Assembly: GCF_021166585.1 (NCBI RefSeq)
Contig: NZ_JAJOZE010000010.1
Coordinates: 56,756 to 120,755, forward strand
Length of the DNA stretch: 64,000 nucleotides
Direction of reading: 5' to 3'
Source: Metabacillus kandeliae
GTDB lineage: Bacteria; Bacillota; Bacilli; Bacillales; Bacillaceae
Shown: one piece after another, positions 52,116 through 61,243 of the stretch
Numbering within the stretch: position 1 is the first letter of the stretch
Layout: every line of letters starts with the position of its first letter
Program-made: the position numbers and the translations under genes
Notes under the pieces: generated by a model
Seen by the model: only the letters and a program-made list of their open reading frames with translations
Told to the model about the DNA's origin: nothing
The model's database searches: none

Positions 52116-52499
52116 TTACTGTAAAATATAACGCTGCATTCTTGTTTGAACAGCTTCCTTCCATGCTTTAAAAGCAGGAGCCAGATCATTGCGGATATAC
52201 CTTTCAGACGCAAATGGATACTCCTGAACGGCATCAAGCTTTTCCAGTTCAAAGATCACGGAGTCAAATTTTAAAATCTCTGATACTAAATCCTCGTCCT
52301 TCTCACTTGCCTGTAAAATAGCAGATTGAGATGAATCAATGTCATAAAATGTTTCCATAATCTGCGAGAAAATTTTCTCTGTTTCCTCATACTCATGATT
52401 CTGGTAGCCTTCCAGCACAAAATCAAAGCTTTCATCTAAAGTTTCTAGCATATAGAAGTAATAAAAATAAAGCTGATAGTGATGATCAGTTGATTGCAT
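52116..52499 (-). CDS. helical hypothetical protein
   Basis: 127 residues, acidic, predicted all-helical (HHYQLYFYYFYMLETLDESF, NHEYEETEKIFSQIMETFYD). I do not recognise the family. Size and helical character would fit a small chaperone or export partner, but nothing shows this. It has its own terminator. Confidence 0.6.
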   Translation of the reverse strand: MQSTDHHYQLYFYYFYMLETLDESFDFVLEGYQNHEYEETEKIFSQIMETFYDIDSSQSAILQASEKDEDLVSEILKFDSVIFELEKLDAVQEYPFASERYIRNDLAPAFKAWKEAVQTRMQRYILQ

Positions 52500-52609
52500 G
52501 GCTTTTCACCAGTTTCTCCTCAGATAGATGTTCTACTTGTTTTATCGGTTGAGAAACAAATTTTTACAGTAGATGCCGCAAAAAAACTTGCGGAAAACCG
52601 CAAGTTTTT

Positions 52610-53263
52610 TCAGATCGTACTGGCAGCCCCTGCCTGCTTCACTTTATCAGCATATTCCTTTGCCCGCTTTTCTATGAGGAGGTATTCCCCTTTTTGAATC
52701 CCCTTTGTCAGCTCGCTTCCAACACCGACCGCAAAGCTTCCTGCTTCAAACCAATCCAATATGTTATCGTAGCTTACACCGCCTGACGGCATCAAATTGG
52801 CATGAGGCAGCGGACCTTTTACACTTTTAATAAATGATGGCCCGAGATTTCCTCCTGGAAATGCCTTTACCACATCTACCCCGCTTGCAAGCGCCTCCAC
52901 TATATCAGTTACGGAAGAGCATCCAGGCAAATAAGGAATGCTGTACCGATTGCATATCCGGCTGATTTCGCCGTCAAAATGAGGACTCACTACATATTCC
53001 GCACCGCTCATGATCGCCATTCTGGCAGTTTCAGCATCCAGAACCGTGCCGGCCCCTATTACAGCTTCTCCCTCATTATACTGCCTGCTGAGCTGTTTGA
53101 TTGCTTCCAGGGCATCAGGTGTTGTGAACGTAATTTCAATGCATGTGATGCCCCCTCTGATGCAGGCTTCAGCGGTCTCAATCGCTTCCTGGCCGCTTTT
53201 TCCCCGTATAACCGCAATAATCTGTCCCTGCAGTCTTGTTAAAATAGTATATTTCTGAAGCAT
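52610..53263 (-). CDS. eda: KDPG/KHG aldolase
   Basis: About 217 residues from the ATG at 53263 (GAGG upstream); a GTG at 53272 is possible. Class I aldolase barrel: CIEITFTTPDAL with the catalytic Glu, VIGAGTVLDAE, and Schiff-base Lys in DVVKAFPGGNLGP. It cleaves 2-keto-3-deoxy-6-phosphogluconate to pyruvate and glyceraldehyde 3-phosphate. A perfect 18-bp palindrome and a cre-like site lie upstream. No KDG kinase gene is adjacent, unlike the B. subtilis kdg operon. Confidence 0.92.
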   Translation of the reverse strand: MLQKYTILTRLQGQIIAVIRGKSGQEAIETAEACIRGGITCIEITFTTPDALEAIKQLSRQYNEGEAVIGAGTVLDAETARMAIMSGAEYVVSPHFDGEISRICNRYSIPYLPGCSSVTDIVEALASGVDVVKAFPGGNLGPSFIKSVKGPLPHANLMPSGGVSYDNILDWFEAGSFAVGVGSELTKGIQKGEYLLIEKRAKEYADKVKQAGAASTI

Positions 53264-53285
53264 GTTCCTCACCCTTTGCTGTCGA

Positions 53286-53299
53286 TTTAAACGCTTACC
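53286..53299 (-). promoter_or_regulatory. cre-like catabolite-repression site
   Basis: Minus strand GGTAAGCGTTTAAA fits 12 of 14 positions of the CcpA consensus TGWAARCGYTWNCW, between the palindrome and the eda start. Confidence 0.45.
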
Positions 53300-53307
53300 T
53301 GCATTAT

Positions 53308-53325
53308 AACTAAACCGGTTTAGTT
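53308..53325. promoter_or_regulatory. perfect 18-bp palindromic operator upstream of eda
   Basis: AACTAAACCGGTTTAGTT is fully self-complementary with a central CCGG, of the form bound by LacI/GalR-type regulators such as KdgR. No such regulator gene is in the window. Confidence 0.7.
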
Positions 53326-53509
53326 TTGAAACAAAAAATAGACCTGATTAAGGTCTTTCCCCTCCGATTTCCTTCAAAGCGAGAGCAGATTCTTACCTAA
53401 GCTCAACTTTTTAATATTGAACAGTTGGCTGCTCACTATGCAGGATGTACAAGCATTTTAAGCAAAACGCCATACTCTATAGGAAAGAATGAACATGGAG
53501 TGGATCAAT

Positions 53510-54238
53510 ATGACAAAAACAAAATTTTCTATTGTTATTCCAGCCCATAATGAAGAAAAGTATCTTCCAAAATGCCTGCAATCAATCAAAGAAGCTTCTT
53601 CGCCATACCCAGGACAAGTAGAAATCATCGTTGTCCTTAACCGCTGTACAGACAGAACAGAGGCGATTGCCAAAGCTTACGGCTGTCTTACAGTAAAAAA
53701 TGAAGACAAAAATTTATCCAAAATCCGCAATGCCGGAGCAAAGCTTGCAAAAGGTGAGATCCTGGTTACCATTGATGCTGACACCTGCATGACGCCAAAC
53801 TTCCTAAAACGGGCAGAACGGTGTCTTTCCTCAGGTCTCTTTATCGGCGGCGGAACAAATGGCGTGTTCGACCGCATGTCAGTTGGCATTATGGCCTCTG
53901 TCGGGGTGCTCTCCGTTCCCATCCTATTGAAACACGGCCCAATCTCAGTGGGTATTTTCTGGTGCTATAAAAAGGACTTCGACACAATTGGCGGCTTTGA
54001 CGAAAGCATTCTAATGGCAGAAGACTGCGATTTTGCCAAACGCCTTGCCATCTGGGGAATCAAGAACAGGAAAGTATACGGCACCATTCCGCTCGGCATG
54101 GTCACATCAAGCCGCAAATTTGATAAGCTAGGGGACTGGGTGCTGCTGAAGCGGCCCGGCATCATTAGGGCTTTTTTGCGGGAGAAGGATGAAGAGTATG
54201 CGGAAGAGCTTTATTATGGGTTTGAAAGAGAAGAATAA
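53510..54238 (+). CDS. family 2 glycosyltransferase
   Basis: About 242 residues from the ATG at 53510 (GGAG nine bases upstream). GT-A fold: FSIVIPAHNEEKYLPKCLQS, ILVTIDADTCM with the metal-binding DxD, GGFDESILMAEDCDFAKRL with the ED motif. It has no long hydrophobic segment apart from a moderately hydrophobic loop (VGIMASVGVLSVPIL). Acceptor unknown. Confidence 0.85.
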   Translation: MTKTKFSIVIPAHNEEKYLPKCLQSIKEASSPYPGQVEIIVVLNRCTDRTEAIAKAYGCLTVKNEDKNLSKIRNAGAKLAKGEILVTIDADTCMTPNFLKRAERCLSSGLFIGGGTNGVFDRMSVGIMASVGVLSVPILLKHGPISVGIFWCYKKDFDTIGGFDESILMAEDCDFAKRLAIWGIKNRKVYGTIPLGMVTSSRKFDKLGDWVLLKRPGIIRAFLREKDEEYAEELYYGFEREE

Positions 54239-54336
54239 ATAATGACCTTGTCTACCAATTGAAAGGGTTTTCTCCTCCACTAACAGGGAAAAAAACTAGT
54301 AGAATTACCCTAATTTCAATAATTGGAGGAGAAAGC

Positions 54337-55107
54337 ATGGATTTCGACGGAAAAGTTGTGCTGATCACAGGAGCAGCAGGCGGTATCGGAAAAGAAACAG
54401 CAAAGGCCTTCGCAGAACAGGGAGCAAAGCTTGTCCTAGTGGATTTGCAGGAAGATAGCTTAAATAAGACGGTGAGTGAACTGAACTTGGACGGGGGCAG
54501 CTGCCTCACGGTTGCGGCGGATGTGAGCAAAGAAGAAGATGTTAAACATTACGTTGATTCAGCCGTTCAAAAGTTCGGGAAGATTGATGTGTTTTTCAAC
54601 AATGCAGGAATTGAGGGGAAAATCGGCTATATCACTGATACCGACATTAGTGTGCTGGATCAAGTGCTCGGCGTAAATGTCCGGGGTGTATTCGCCGGCT
54701 TAAAACACGTGCTGAAGGTCATGAAAGACCAAAAATCAGGTACCATCGTCAACACAGCGTCTGTGGCAGGATTCGGCGGATCCCCGGGACTCGCGTCGTA
54801 TGTCACATCCAAGCACGCCGTACTTGGCCTCTCCAAAACCGCGGCGCTGGAAAGCGCTGACTATGGAGTAAGAGTTAACGCCGTTTGCCCCGCTCCCGTT
54901 AACACAAGAATGATGAGATCCATCGAAGCAGGTGTATCAGAAGACAATGCCGAAGGAGCCAAAAAAGAATTCGAAAAAGGAATCCCGATGAACCGTTACG
55001 GCGAAGCCAGCGAAATCGCCCAGCTCGTCCTGTTCCTCGCATCTGAAAAAGCAGGCTACATTACCGGTGGAGCTTACCGCATTGACGGAGGGATGTCCGC
55101 GCTTTAA
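54337..55107 (+). CDS. short-chain dehydrogenase/reductase
   Basis: 256 residues from the ATG at 54337 (TTGGAGGAG upstream). Cofactor motif TGAAGGIG, NNAGIEG, catalytic Ser-Tyr-Lys in TASVAGFGGSPGLASYVTSK, and the C-terminal ITGGAYRIDGGMSAL. Acidic D at the end of beta-2 (LVLVDLQED) suggests NAD(H). Substrate unknown. It converges on the next gene with overlapping stops. Confidence 0.9.
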   Translation: MDFDGKVVLITGAAGGIGKETAKAFAEQGAKLVLVDLQEDSLNKTVSELNLDGGSCLTVAADVSKEEDVKHYVDSAVQKFGKIDVFFNNAGIEGKIGYITDTDISVLDQVLGVNVRGVFAGLKHVLKVMKDQKSGTIVNTASVAGFGGSPGLASYVTSKHAVLGLSKTAALESADYGVRVNAVCPAPVNTRMMRSIEAGVSEDNAEGAKKEFEKGIPMNRYGEASEIAQLVLFLASEKAGYITGGAYRIDGGMSAL

Positions 55108-55670
55108 AGAGTGATGGAAGCAATATTTTCACCTTCGATTTGTACAATAGACCCCACAGGCAGCGGCAAAATCTGAAGCAGATAAGGCCTCTTTTTAAGC
55201 AATTCATAAGCAAAAAAAGAATGCGTTTCCTGCGCGTCACAATGACGGCTCCCTATGACCCAATAGGGGGCTTTTTCAGTGTTTATCTTTTTTTCAAGCC
55301 ATATCTCATCCTGCTCAAGAGCCCCTTTAGCCGCAATAATCTGATCAGTGAAAAAAGCTGCCTCTCCCTCTACTCCAAGCTTTCTCAGTAATGATTCCTG
55401 CTCCCACTGCACCCATAGGGCAATCGTGAGATCTTCAGAGGTATGCTTGAATGGAATGCGCTTATAGTCAGGCACGAGGATATGAAAACCGTCCCTTTGC
55501 TCGGAAAGAATGTAATTGGACCAGCCCATCCGGATCGCGAACTTGTCTCTGAGCTTATAGGAATTGACCTGGCTGATGTGGGTTAAAAGCCGCTGTGCCT
55601 GAAATTCGAGGGTGGCGTCGGTTTTGGCGATGAAGCGCTGGCTGTTGATGATTTTGGTGAGGGTTTTCAT
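55104..55670 (-). CDS. hypothetical protein
   Basis: 188 residues, soluble, no signal or membrane part. The C-terminal third (APYWVIGSRHCDAQETHSFF, then LPLPVGSIVQIEGENIASIT) and IRMGWSNYILSEQRDGFHIL are distinctive, but I do not recognise the family with confidence. It ends within the last codons of the convergent SDR gene. Confidence 0.65.
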   Translation of the reverse strand: MKTLTKIINSQRFIAKTDATLEFQAQRLLTHISQVNSYKLRDKFAIRMGWSNYILSEQRDGFHILVPDYKRIPFKHTSEDLTIALWVQWEQESLLRKLGVEGEAAFFTDQIIAAKGALEQDEIWLEKKINTEKAPYWVIGSRHCDAQETHSFFAYELLKKRPYLLQILPLPVGSIVQIEGENIASITL

Positions 55671-55765
55671 GTTGGCGGGGCTCCTTTTAATGCATTTTCA
55701 TATAGATTATAGCAGGAAACACCCCTTTCAGCAGAATTGAAGCTCTCGTAGTCAATATAGAATGC

Positions 55766-55797
55766 AAAAAAACCAAGAAATTATTCTCTTGGTTTTT
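55766..55797 (-). terminator. terminator of the PAS-chemoreceptor gene
   Basis: AAAACCAAGA and TCTTGGTTTT pair, flanked by A and T runs, just after the stop at 55808. A near-identical hairpin ends the Imm6 unit at 62002-62030. Confidence 0.8.
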
Positions 55798-55807
55798 TCA
55801 GAAATAA

Positions 55808-56632
55808 TTACTTCAATTGCATGCTCTCAAATTCTTTGATCGTCACTTCAAATTTATTTTTCGTATTCTCCACGATTGCCTGCAGCTCGTTAGTAATTTT
55901 GTTCACTTTAGAAAGCTCAATACCAATGTGCTGAATATTTGAAGTTACCTTTTTGATCGCCTCATCTGCATTTCCTGACAATTTCCGCACCTCTTGCGCC
56001 ACAACATTAAAGCCCCGGCCATGTTCTCCCGCCCGGGCAGCTTCGATTGCAGCGTTTAAAGCCAATAAATTTGTCTGTGCAGAAATGTTCTTTATCAATT
56101 TAGATGTTTCATCTATTAGGTTTATCTGGTTTGCTAATGCTTTCACTGCTTCCATTTTCTCAGCAGAATTTGTCATCACCATTTCAACCAATTCGCTAGG
56201 CATACCCTTTAATTTGCTGATGATCCCGAGCGTCAAACTTTCACGGTCAGTAATGTCAGTCGCTATTTTTAGTACGGCATTTACTTTTCCTTGCTCATCA
56301 AGGACTGGAATATAAGTAGCTTCAAGCCATAAATGGCTGCCCTGCTTGCTGACTCTTTCTATTTTCTCTTGAAACTTTTTGCCTTTTCTAAGATTATTCC
56401 ATAATTCCTGGTATTCCAAGCTGCTGCCATACTCCTTGCTGCAAAATTGTTTATGATCCATTCCTGTCATTTCTTGGGGAGCATAGCCCATTGCAGCGGC
56501 AAAATTTTCATTTACCCATATTACTTTTCTATCTAAATTAAATTCAATCATGGCTAGGTTCGTTTCAAGTGCTGATAAGAGTGAAATTGGATCCAAAACT
56601 TGTGTGCTAGCTATAGGAATTGAAAAGTTCAT
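55808..56632 (-). CDS. soluble PAS-domain chemoreceptor (YfmS-like)
   Basis: 274 residues with no membrane helix. PAS domain at about 20-130 ([40 protein letters not shown]) and a short MCP signalling hairpin with the conserved tip [20 protein letters not shown]. The size and PAS-MCP order match small cytoplasmic receptors such as B. subtilis YfmS. The PAS ligand is unknown; no heme or flavin residue can be assigned from sequence alone. Confidence 0.88.
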   Translation of the reverse strand: MNFSIPIASTQVLDPISLLSALETNLAMIEFNLDRKVIWVNENFAAAMGYAPQEMTGMDHKQFCSKEYGSSLEYQELWNNLRKGKKFQEKIERVSKQGSHLWLEATYIPVLDEQGKVNAVLKIATDITDRESLTLGIISKLKGMPSELVEMVMTNSAEKMEAVKALANQINLIDETSKLIKNISAQTNLLALNAAIEAARAGEHGRGFNVVAQEVRKLSGNADEAIKKVTSNIQHIGIELSKVNKITNELQAIVENTKNKFEVTIKEFESMQLK

Positions 56633-56749
56633 TTGATCTCCTTAGAATTAAATTAGTTCTTTGAACCTACTTAATTCTCTAAAGATGCTGATTCCCCTTT
56701 TTAAAAAAATAAATTTTTTCCACTTTGGAAACGTTTCTTTCTGCCCACC

Positions 56750-57181
56750 CTATCTCAAAGCCTGTCTAATATACTCAAGAAGTTCCTCCGTTAGGAGCAC
56801 GTAGCCTTTCTGAGCTGTTTCATCCCAAGTATGCACTTCACTTGGAATCTGGGTCTTTTCCATAAACGCATAAAAATCAACATCTTCTTTTAATTGGTCC
56901 AAAACCTCATCATCGCTGTTTTGCGCATCGATAAAATCCTGCTTTGTTAAATGCTCATAAAGGAACCGATAGCTGCCGTTCTCGTCATTTTTCCAGTCTC
57001 TAAGCCATTTTCCAAATTGATATTCCTCTTGGCAAAGGGCATATTGGGCTTCCATATAGGGAATCAGCTGGTCATAAACTTTTTTCTGTAAGGAATAGTC
57101 CCGTTCCTTCGTGCGAAGATTATCCATGGTTTCTTTGTTGGTATTATTTTTAAGATTCATTAACTCTTTAAAAAAGGACAT
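56750..57181 (-). CDS. hypothetical protein, last gene of the LXG operon
   Basis: 143 residues, acidic, predicted helical (LRTKERDYSLQKKVYDQLIP, EYQFGKWLRDWKNDENGSYR), no membrane segment. It follows the 314-residue gene by 19 bases and belongs to the same run of genes from 61.6 kb. By position it could be an immunity or chaperone protein; nothing in the sequence decides this. Confidence 0.65.
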   Translation of the reverse strand: MSFFKELMNLKNNTNKETMDNLRTKERDYSLQKKVYDQLIPYMEAQYALCQEEYQFGKWLRDWKNDENGSYRFLYEHLTKQDFIDAQNSDDEVLDQLKEDVDFYAFMEKTQIPSEVHTWDETAQKGYVLLTEELLEYIRQALR

Positions 57182-57200
57182 GTTTTTCTGCTCCTATCAT

Positions 57201-58145
57201 TTAATGCTTTTGATTCGGGAATTTTTTTATGATAAAGGCTAAAATTCCGATGAAAATTTGGAATTGAAGCCAAAATAAAAGCATCATGAACCAGCGATAT
57301 TCCTGCCATTGCCCAACATTGATGGTGAACAGCACGACAATTCCAAGCAGGACCAAGCTGCTGTATTTTAAAAAAGCCAAGGGTCCAAATTTGGCTTCGT
57401 TTTTTTGTTTCCCGGAATGGTTGACAATAGATTTTACATCAGATTGAATCATGTCGATATATCCGCGAACAGGTGAACTTAAAAATAAGACATCTGGTTT
57501 TTCCATCTCGATGATCCACAGTTGTTCTCCGGAAGGGATAAAAGCTGTTCCATACAAGCTATGCTGCAAATCACTGGTTTTGCTTAGCATAACGGGGTTG
57601 ACCTGTCTTTGATTCGCCCAAAAGTCCTTCAGAAACAATTGGTTCTCGCCGGATAATTTTGGATCCCGCACCATTTCAGCGTAATCCCATTCCGGCATGA
57701 GATGAATGCCATTGTAATAGGCTGTACTGACCTTTGCATTCACTTTCAAATTATTCACATTAGAGGTTTCATCGAGATGATAAAACGCGCTCCATTCTCT
57801 GGAAATGTTAAGATTCGTCTGCTTGATTGAAAAGGAGTACCTATTATTTTGAACCTTTTCGCAAATGTACTTTTTATGCCGAAAAGATTGAAAAAAGATG
57901 CGGCAGGAATGAACTGGCTGGTCAAATCTCAACCGGTACTCACACTGATAGATTTGTTCCAAATAGTCTCTTAGTTCTTTGTACTCGTCCCCTGAATAAA
58001 TGCCGTCTGAATCCTTTGCCATGCGGTTGAGATCTTTGCGGCTTATTTCATTTTCAAAGGCATAGCTTTTGGAAAGGTTATGTAAATTTAAAAGGTGACA
58101 CACTTTTATGACTTCATCTATAGAATATGTTCTTTGCTGCTCCAT
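57201..58145 (-). CDS. hypothetical protein with two C-terminal membrane helices
   Basis: 314 residues. A soluble N-terminal domain of about 245 residues is followed by two helices (YSSLVLLGIVVLFTINVGQW; MLLFWLQFQIFIGILAFII) and a short basic tail. No domain recognised. GGAGG precedes the ATG. It sits between the four-helix protein and the 143-residue gene in the LXG operon, so a role in effector export or self-protection is plausible but unproven. Confidence 0.65.
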   Translation of the reverse strand: MEQQRTYSIDEVIKVCHLLNLHNLSKSYAFENEISRKDLNRMAKDSDGIYSGDEYKELRDYLEQIYQCEYRLRFDQPVHSCRIFFQSFRHKKYICEKVQNNRYSFSIKQTNLNISREWSAFYHLDETSNVNNLKVNAKVSTAYYNGIHLMPEWDYAEMVRDPKLSGENQLFLKDFWANQRQVNPVMLSKTSDLQHSLYGTAFIPSGEQLWIIEMEKPDVLFLSSPVRGYIDMIQSDVKSIVNHSGKQKNEAKFGPLAFLKYSSLVLLGIVVLFTINVGQWQEYRWFMMLLFWLQFQIFIGILAFIIKKFPNQKH

Positions 58146-58169
58146 ATTTAACTCCTCCTCTCCTGTTTG

Positions 58170-58553
58170 CTAACTAAACATATACAATCCGCTTGCCAAA
58201 AACAGCTGCCATAAAAGCAGGAGATAGAAAAGGATATGCAAAGGAATTCTTAAGTAAAGAGGCAGCCTATAAATGATATTGGTGACATAATAATTGAGGG
58301 CTGAGAAAGCAATGGCCAGGAATTGAAATAAATAGTGTGCTGTTGTTCGCTTGTTTTCAAAAACATTCGACTCATATAAATGCAAAATAGGTTTAGCTAT
58401 GAGGATTGAGAAAAAAGCGAAGATTGAGTTGATAAATAATAGAAGCAGCAGAGTTGAGCTTGGATATGGAATACCGATATTGTTCATTGTTAGACTGACA
58501 AGTGTTAAGAAAAAAATTCCAATTCCATATCCGAATACTCTTTCTTTTACCAT
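58170..58553 (-). CDS. four-helix membrane protein, candidate immunity protein
   Basis: 127 residues, four membrane helices (GIGIFFLTLVSLTMNNIGIP; LLLLFINSIFAFFSILIA; LFQFLAIAFSALNYYVTNII; ILFYLLLLWQLFLASGLYMF). It is transcribed with an LXG toxin that ends in a glycine-zipper region. Polytopic membrane proteins are the known protection against membrane-acting LXG toxins (TsaI against TspA in S. aureus), so immunity is a reasonable guess; there is no clear sequence likeness that I can state. Confidence 0.65.
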   Translation of the reverse strand: MVKERVFGYGIGIFFLTLVSLTMNNIGIPYPSSTLLLLLFINSIFAFFSILIAKPILHLYESNVFENKRTTAHYLFQFLAIAFSALNYYVTNIIYRLPLYLRIPLHILFYLLLLWQLFLASGLYMFS

Positions 58554-58568
58554 AAGAACCTCCCGACA

Positions 58569-59357
58569 TTACAGGTTTAAATAGTGATTGACTGTATCCA
58601 TTACGGCAACCATAAACTCTTCTATACTAATGGGTAAAATGTAGATTTCATCCTGTTCCACTTTATTATAATCCAACCACCAAACATATCCATTCTCTAT
58701 GACGTAAAACATGACAGAAGTCACATTCAATTCTTTGTTTTCAAAGCTTGAATCAAGTAAGGATAGGTTGTCAAACTCATATTGATTGTTTTTAAAGTCT
58801 TTTAAAAAACTTTTGAGAGAGGCTGGTGCATCTGATTGAAGAATTTGCTCATGGGTTTCCTCGCTCAAGAAGTGAAGCTGATTGTAGAGCTCTTCAGTCA
58901 ATAGCAGCTGATCTAACTGATGCTCTGTAAGGGTCTCACCTGTGCGGATGTGTAAGAAATCGATCAGTTCAGACTTTAATTCCTCATCAAGAGAAACCAT
59001 ATGGAAGTGGTGGGTGCCTTCACTGATATACTGAATAATGGCCTCGTTCATACGGGCGTGATGGATGAAAAGCACTTCCGGTCCGCTCACAAACCGAACC
59101 TTTTTCTTTGAGTGAGCAATTAAGGTGATAAGATTTTCAAGTCCTTCCGGAACAGATGATTCTCTCTCATCATCCCAGAATCCCTTCATTTTTAATGAAA
59201 CTTCAAGATTCTCTGCATAATCACTCAGTACATCCCGATCCTCGGGTATCTCTTTACTATTAAATACATCAGACGCTATGTCTTCAAAACCGCATAAAGC
59301 GAACACTGCCGCCAGTTCTTCAGTTGTTAGCGAAATACTGTTCTTTACAGTCTGCAT
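58569..59357 (-). CDS. hypothetical LXG-operon protein, possible EspG-like chaperone
   Basis: 262 residues from the ATG at 59357 (GGAGG six bases upstream). It is acidic and soluble with mixed helix and strand (ISLTTEELAAVFALCGFEDI; VSGPEVLFIHHARMNEAIIQ; VMFYVIENGYVWWLDYNKVE). Length, acidity and place right after the LXG gene fit the EspG-like/DUF5081-type proteins of LXG loci, which may act as secretion chaperones. That assignment is from context and rough shape only. Confidence 0.6.
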   Translation of the reverse strand: MQTVKNSISLTTEELAAVFALCGFEDIASDVFNSKEIPEDRDVLSDYAENLEVSLKMKGFWDDERESSVPEGLENLITLIAHSKKKVRFVSGPEVLFIHHARMNEAIIQYISEGTHHFHMVSLDEELKSELIDFLHIRTGETLTEHQLDQLLLTEELYNQLHFLSEETHEQILQSDAPASLKSFLKDFKNNQYEFDNLSLLDSSFENKELNVTSVMFYVIENGYVWWLDYNKVEQDEIYILPISIEEFMVAVMDTVNHYLNL

Positions 59358-59369
59358 AATCATCCTCCT

Positions 59370-60932
59370 TTATCGGAACAATCCCGACACCATATGCTGA
59401 AAACCCTTTCCAACTTCATCCATTTTCTTGCCCAGTTCTTTCCCTTTTTCATCGAGCCATTTGCCGGCTTTTCCGCCTGCTTCCTTCACTTTATCCTCTA
59501 GCGCCATTGAAGAAGCAATTCCGATGCCTGCTCCAATTGCACCCCCAATAACAGTACCAACCCCAGGGCAGACCATTGTTCCAATAAAGGCTCCACCTGT
59601 TGTTAAACCTGCAACACCAGCATCCATTCCCAATCCTGCTGCAAATCTCCCAGTTACTTCTGCTTTTGATTTGTACTTATTCTCATCGCTGATAAATTCA
59701 CCGGCATTGGTGCCAACTGACACGGCTATACCTAAATAGGGCACTCTTTTCAATACACCTTTCCAGCCTGACACTTTTAATTGTGACAGCGTCTTGCCTA
59801 CATCAACCGGAAATTTTCCATATTGAGCAGCTTTTGCTTCATCAAATACGAGAAAGGGGTGAGACTCCTTGAGAATGGTTAAGAAACTTTTTGTTGTAGT
59901 ATTCGGCTTGAAACCTACAATTTTTTTAAGCACTCTTGCAGGTGAGTTTCCAAATTGTTCAAAATAGTTGCTGATAAAGGAAAGTGGAACCTTTTCTCCT
60001 TGTTTCAAAGCACTGTGAATTAATGAAGCAAGCTTTGACCCATATTTGCCGTTTTTCTTTTTCCACGCATCAGCAGCTTTTATCACATACTTCCCGTTGC
60101 CCTTTTCTTCAAAAACAATCCTGCCAGACCCCAAAATCACTGCAGCAAGTGCCCCTCTGCCGGCATCTTTTATTCCGACCATCTTGCTTGCTTTATCAAG
60201 GTAATCGGCTATGTTGCCCAAGAATGTGCTGTCTCCCTGCTCAATCGAGAGCGATAAGGCTGAATCCAAAAGCTCTGCAAGCTTCTCATTTTTATCAAAA
60301 TACTTTTCAATTTTGGTTAGCGTATCGTTACTGAGAAATACCCCGTCTTTTCCCCAATCCTTCACCTGCGAGACAAGCCGCGCGACTTCGGTTAAATCAT
60401 CGTTTACGTCTTTTATGCTCTTGCTGGCTTTCTCATCCGTCTTGTGCAGCTCATCCGCTGTATCCTTTACCTGCTTTTCGGCATCTCCGATTAAATTTTC
60501 AAGTTCGTCAAAAGAAAGAGAAGAGGCACTGACAAGATCGTCCACGCTGCTGAGTTCCTTGTTGATGGAACTGGCAATCGACTTAGCTGCGGTTTCAAAG
60601 GAGGTGAGCCCATTTTTTATTTCGTGCACAAGAAAATCCTCTTGTATGAAGCCGTTTTGGGATTCAAATTCGGAAATAATGTCTTTTACTTTATCCAATT
60701 CCTTTGTATAAGTATCCAGGAATTGATTGATCAGCATGATAACCGGGAGATGAATTTCGCGGAAGTTCGCCCTAAGGGCATCGCCTCCTTTACCTGAAAG
60801 CGCTGAGTTGTTTAGGAAAACAACATTATTCAGTGCATTTCGAACATCTAAAACCCGTTTCTTTTCTTCTTTTTTCCGTGTTAAAGAATGATCAACGGCA
60901 GATAAAACCTCTGAAACATCAATAACTTTCAT
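59370..60932 (-). CDS. LXG-domain type VII secreted toxin with glycine-zipper C-terminus
   Basis: 520 residues. The N-terminal 200 are an LXG domain (KVIDVSEVLSAVDHSLTRKK, FLNNSALSGKGGDALRANFR, a long helical hairpin to about 210). The C-terminal part has a Gly-rich hydrophobic stretch (GLTTGGAFIGTMVCPGVGTV, IGGAIGAGIGIASSMALED) at about residues 435-485, typical of membrane-inserting zippers. No nuclease or deaminase motif is visible. It would be exported with the YwqH/YwqI-like partners by the type VII system and may depolarise membranes of rival cells, as TspA does. Confidence 0.82.
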   Translation of the reverse strand: MKVIDVSEVLSAVDHSLTRKKEEKKRVLDVRNALNNVVFLNNSALSGKGGDALRANFREIHLPVIMLINQFLDTYTKELDKVKDIISEFESQNGFIQEDFLVHEIKNGLTSFETAAKSIASSINKELSSVDDLVSASSLSFDELENLIGDAEKQVKDTADELHKTDEKASKSIKDVNDDLTEVARLVSQVKDWGKDGVFLSNDTLTKIEKYFDKNEKLAELLDSALSLSIEQGDSTFLGNIADYLDKASKMVGIKDAGRGALAAVILGSGRIVFEEKGNGKYVIKAADAWKKKNGKYGSKLASLIHSALKQGEKVPLSFISNYFEQFGNSPARVLKKIVGFKPNTTTKSFLTILKESHPFLVFDEAKAAQYGKFPVDVGKTLSQLKVSGWKGVLKRVPYLGIAVSVGTNAGEFISDENKYKSKAEVTGRFAAGLGMDAGVAGLTTGGAFIGTMVCPGVGTVIGGAIGAGIGIASSMALEDKVKEAGGKAGKWLDEKGKELGKKMDEVGKGFQHMVSGLFR

Positions 60933-60956
60933 CTAAAACACCTTCCTGGAATTCAT

Positions 60957-61232
60957 TCATCTGCTGGAGTCCATGGCTGTGGCTAACTTCCTCTCTTTTT
61001 CTGCAAATTCAGTGACTTTTTGACTGGCATCCTCGGAGATTTTCAGTAGCATCTCTTTATAACTTTGCATCAGCTCATAATAAGCTTGCTCCGTCTGTTC
61101 AATTTCTGTTTTCAGCTGAAGCTTGGAATGGGAAAAACTCAGCTGCTGTTTATCCGTTTGAAGGTGGTGCACTGTCGTACTAAGCTTTCGCAGTGCCTCC
61201 TTCACTTCACTTTCAATCAGATTGATTTCCAT
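60957..61232 (-). CDS. YwqI-like (DUF5344) LXG partner protein
   Basis: 91 residues, helical hairpin, strongly amphipathic (IESEVKEALRKLSTTVHHLQ, TEQAYYELMQSYKEMLLKIS). Size, fold and place between a YwqH-like protein and the LXG toxin match YwqI/DUF5344 proteins. Such partners bind the LXG helical domain and complete the WXG100-like secretion complex. GAGGTG precedes the ATG. Confidence 0.82.
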   Translation of the reverse strand: MEINLIESEVKEALRKLSTTVHHLQTDKQQLSFSHSKLQLKTEIEQTEQAYYELMQSYKEMLLKISEDASQKVTEFAEKERKLATAMDSSR

Positions 61233-61243
61233 ACTTCACCTCT

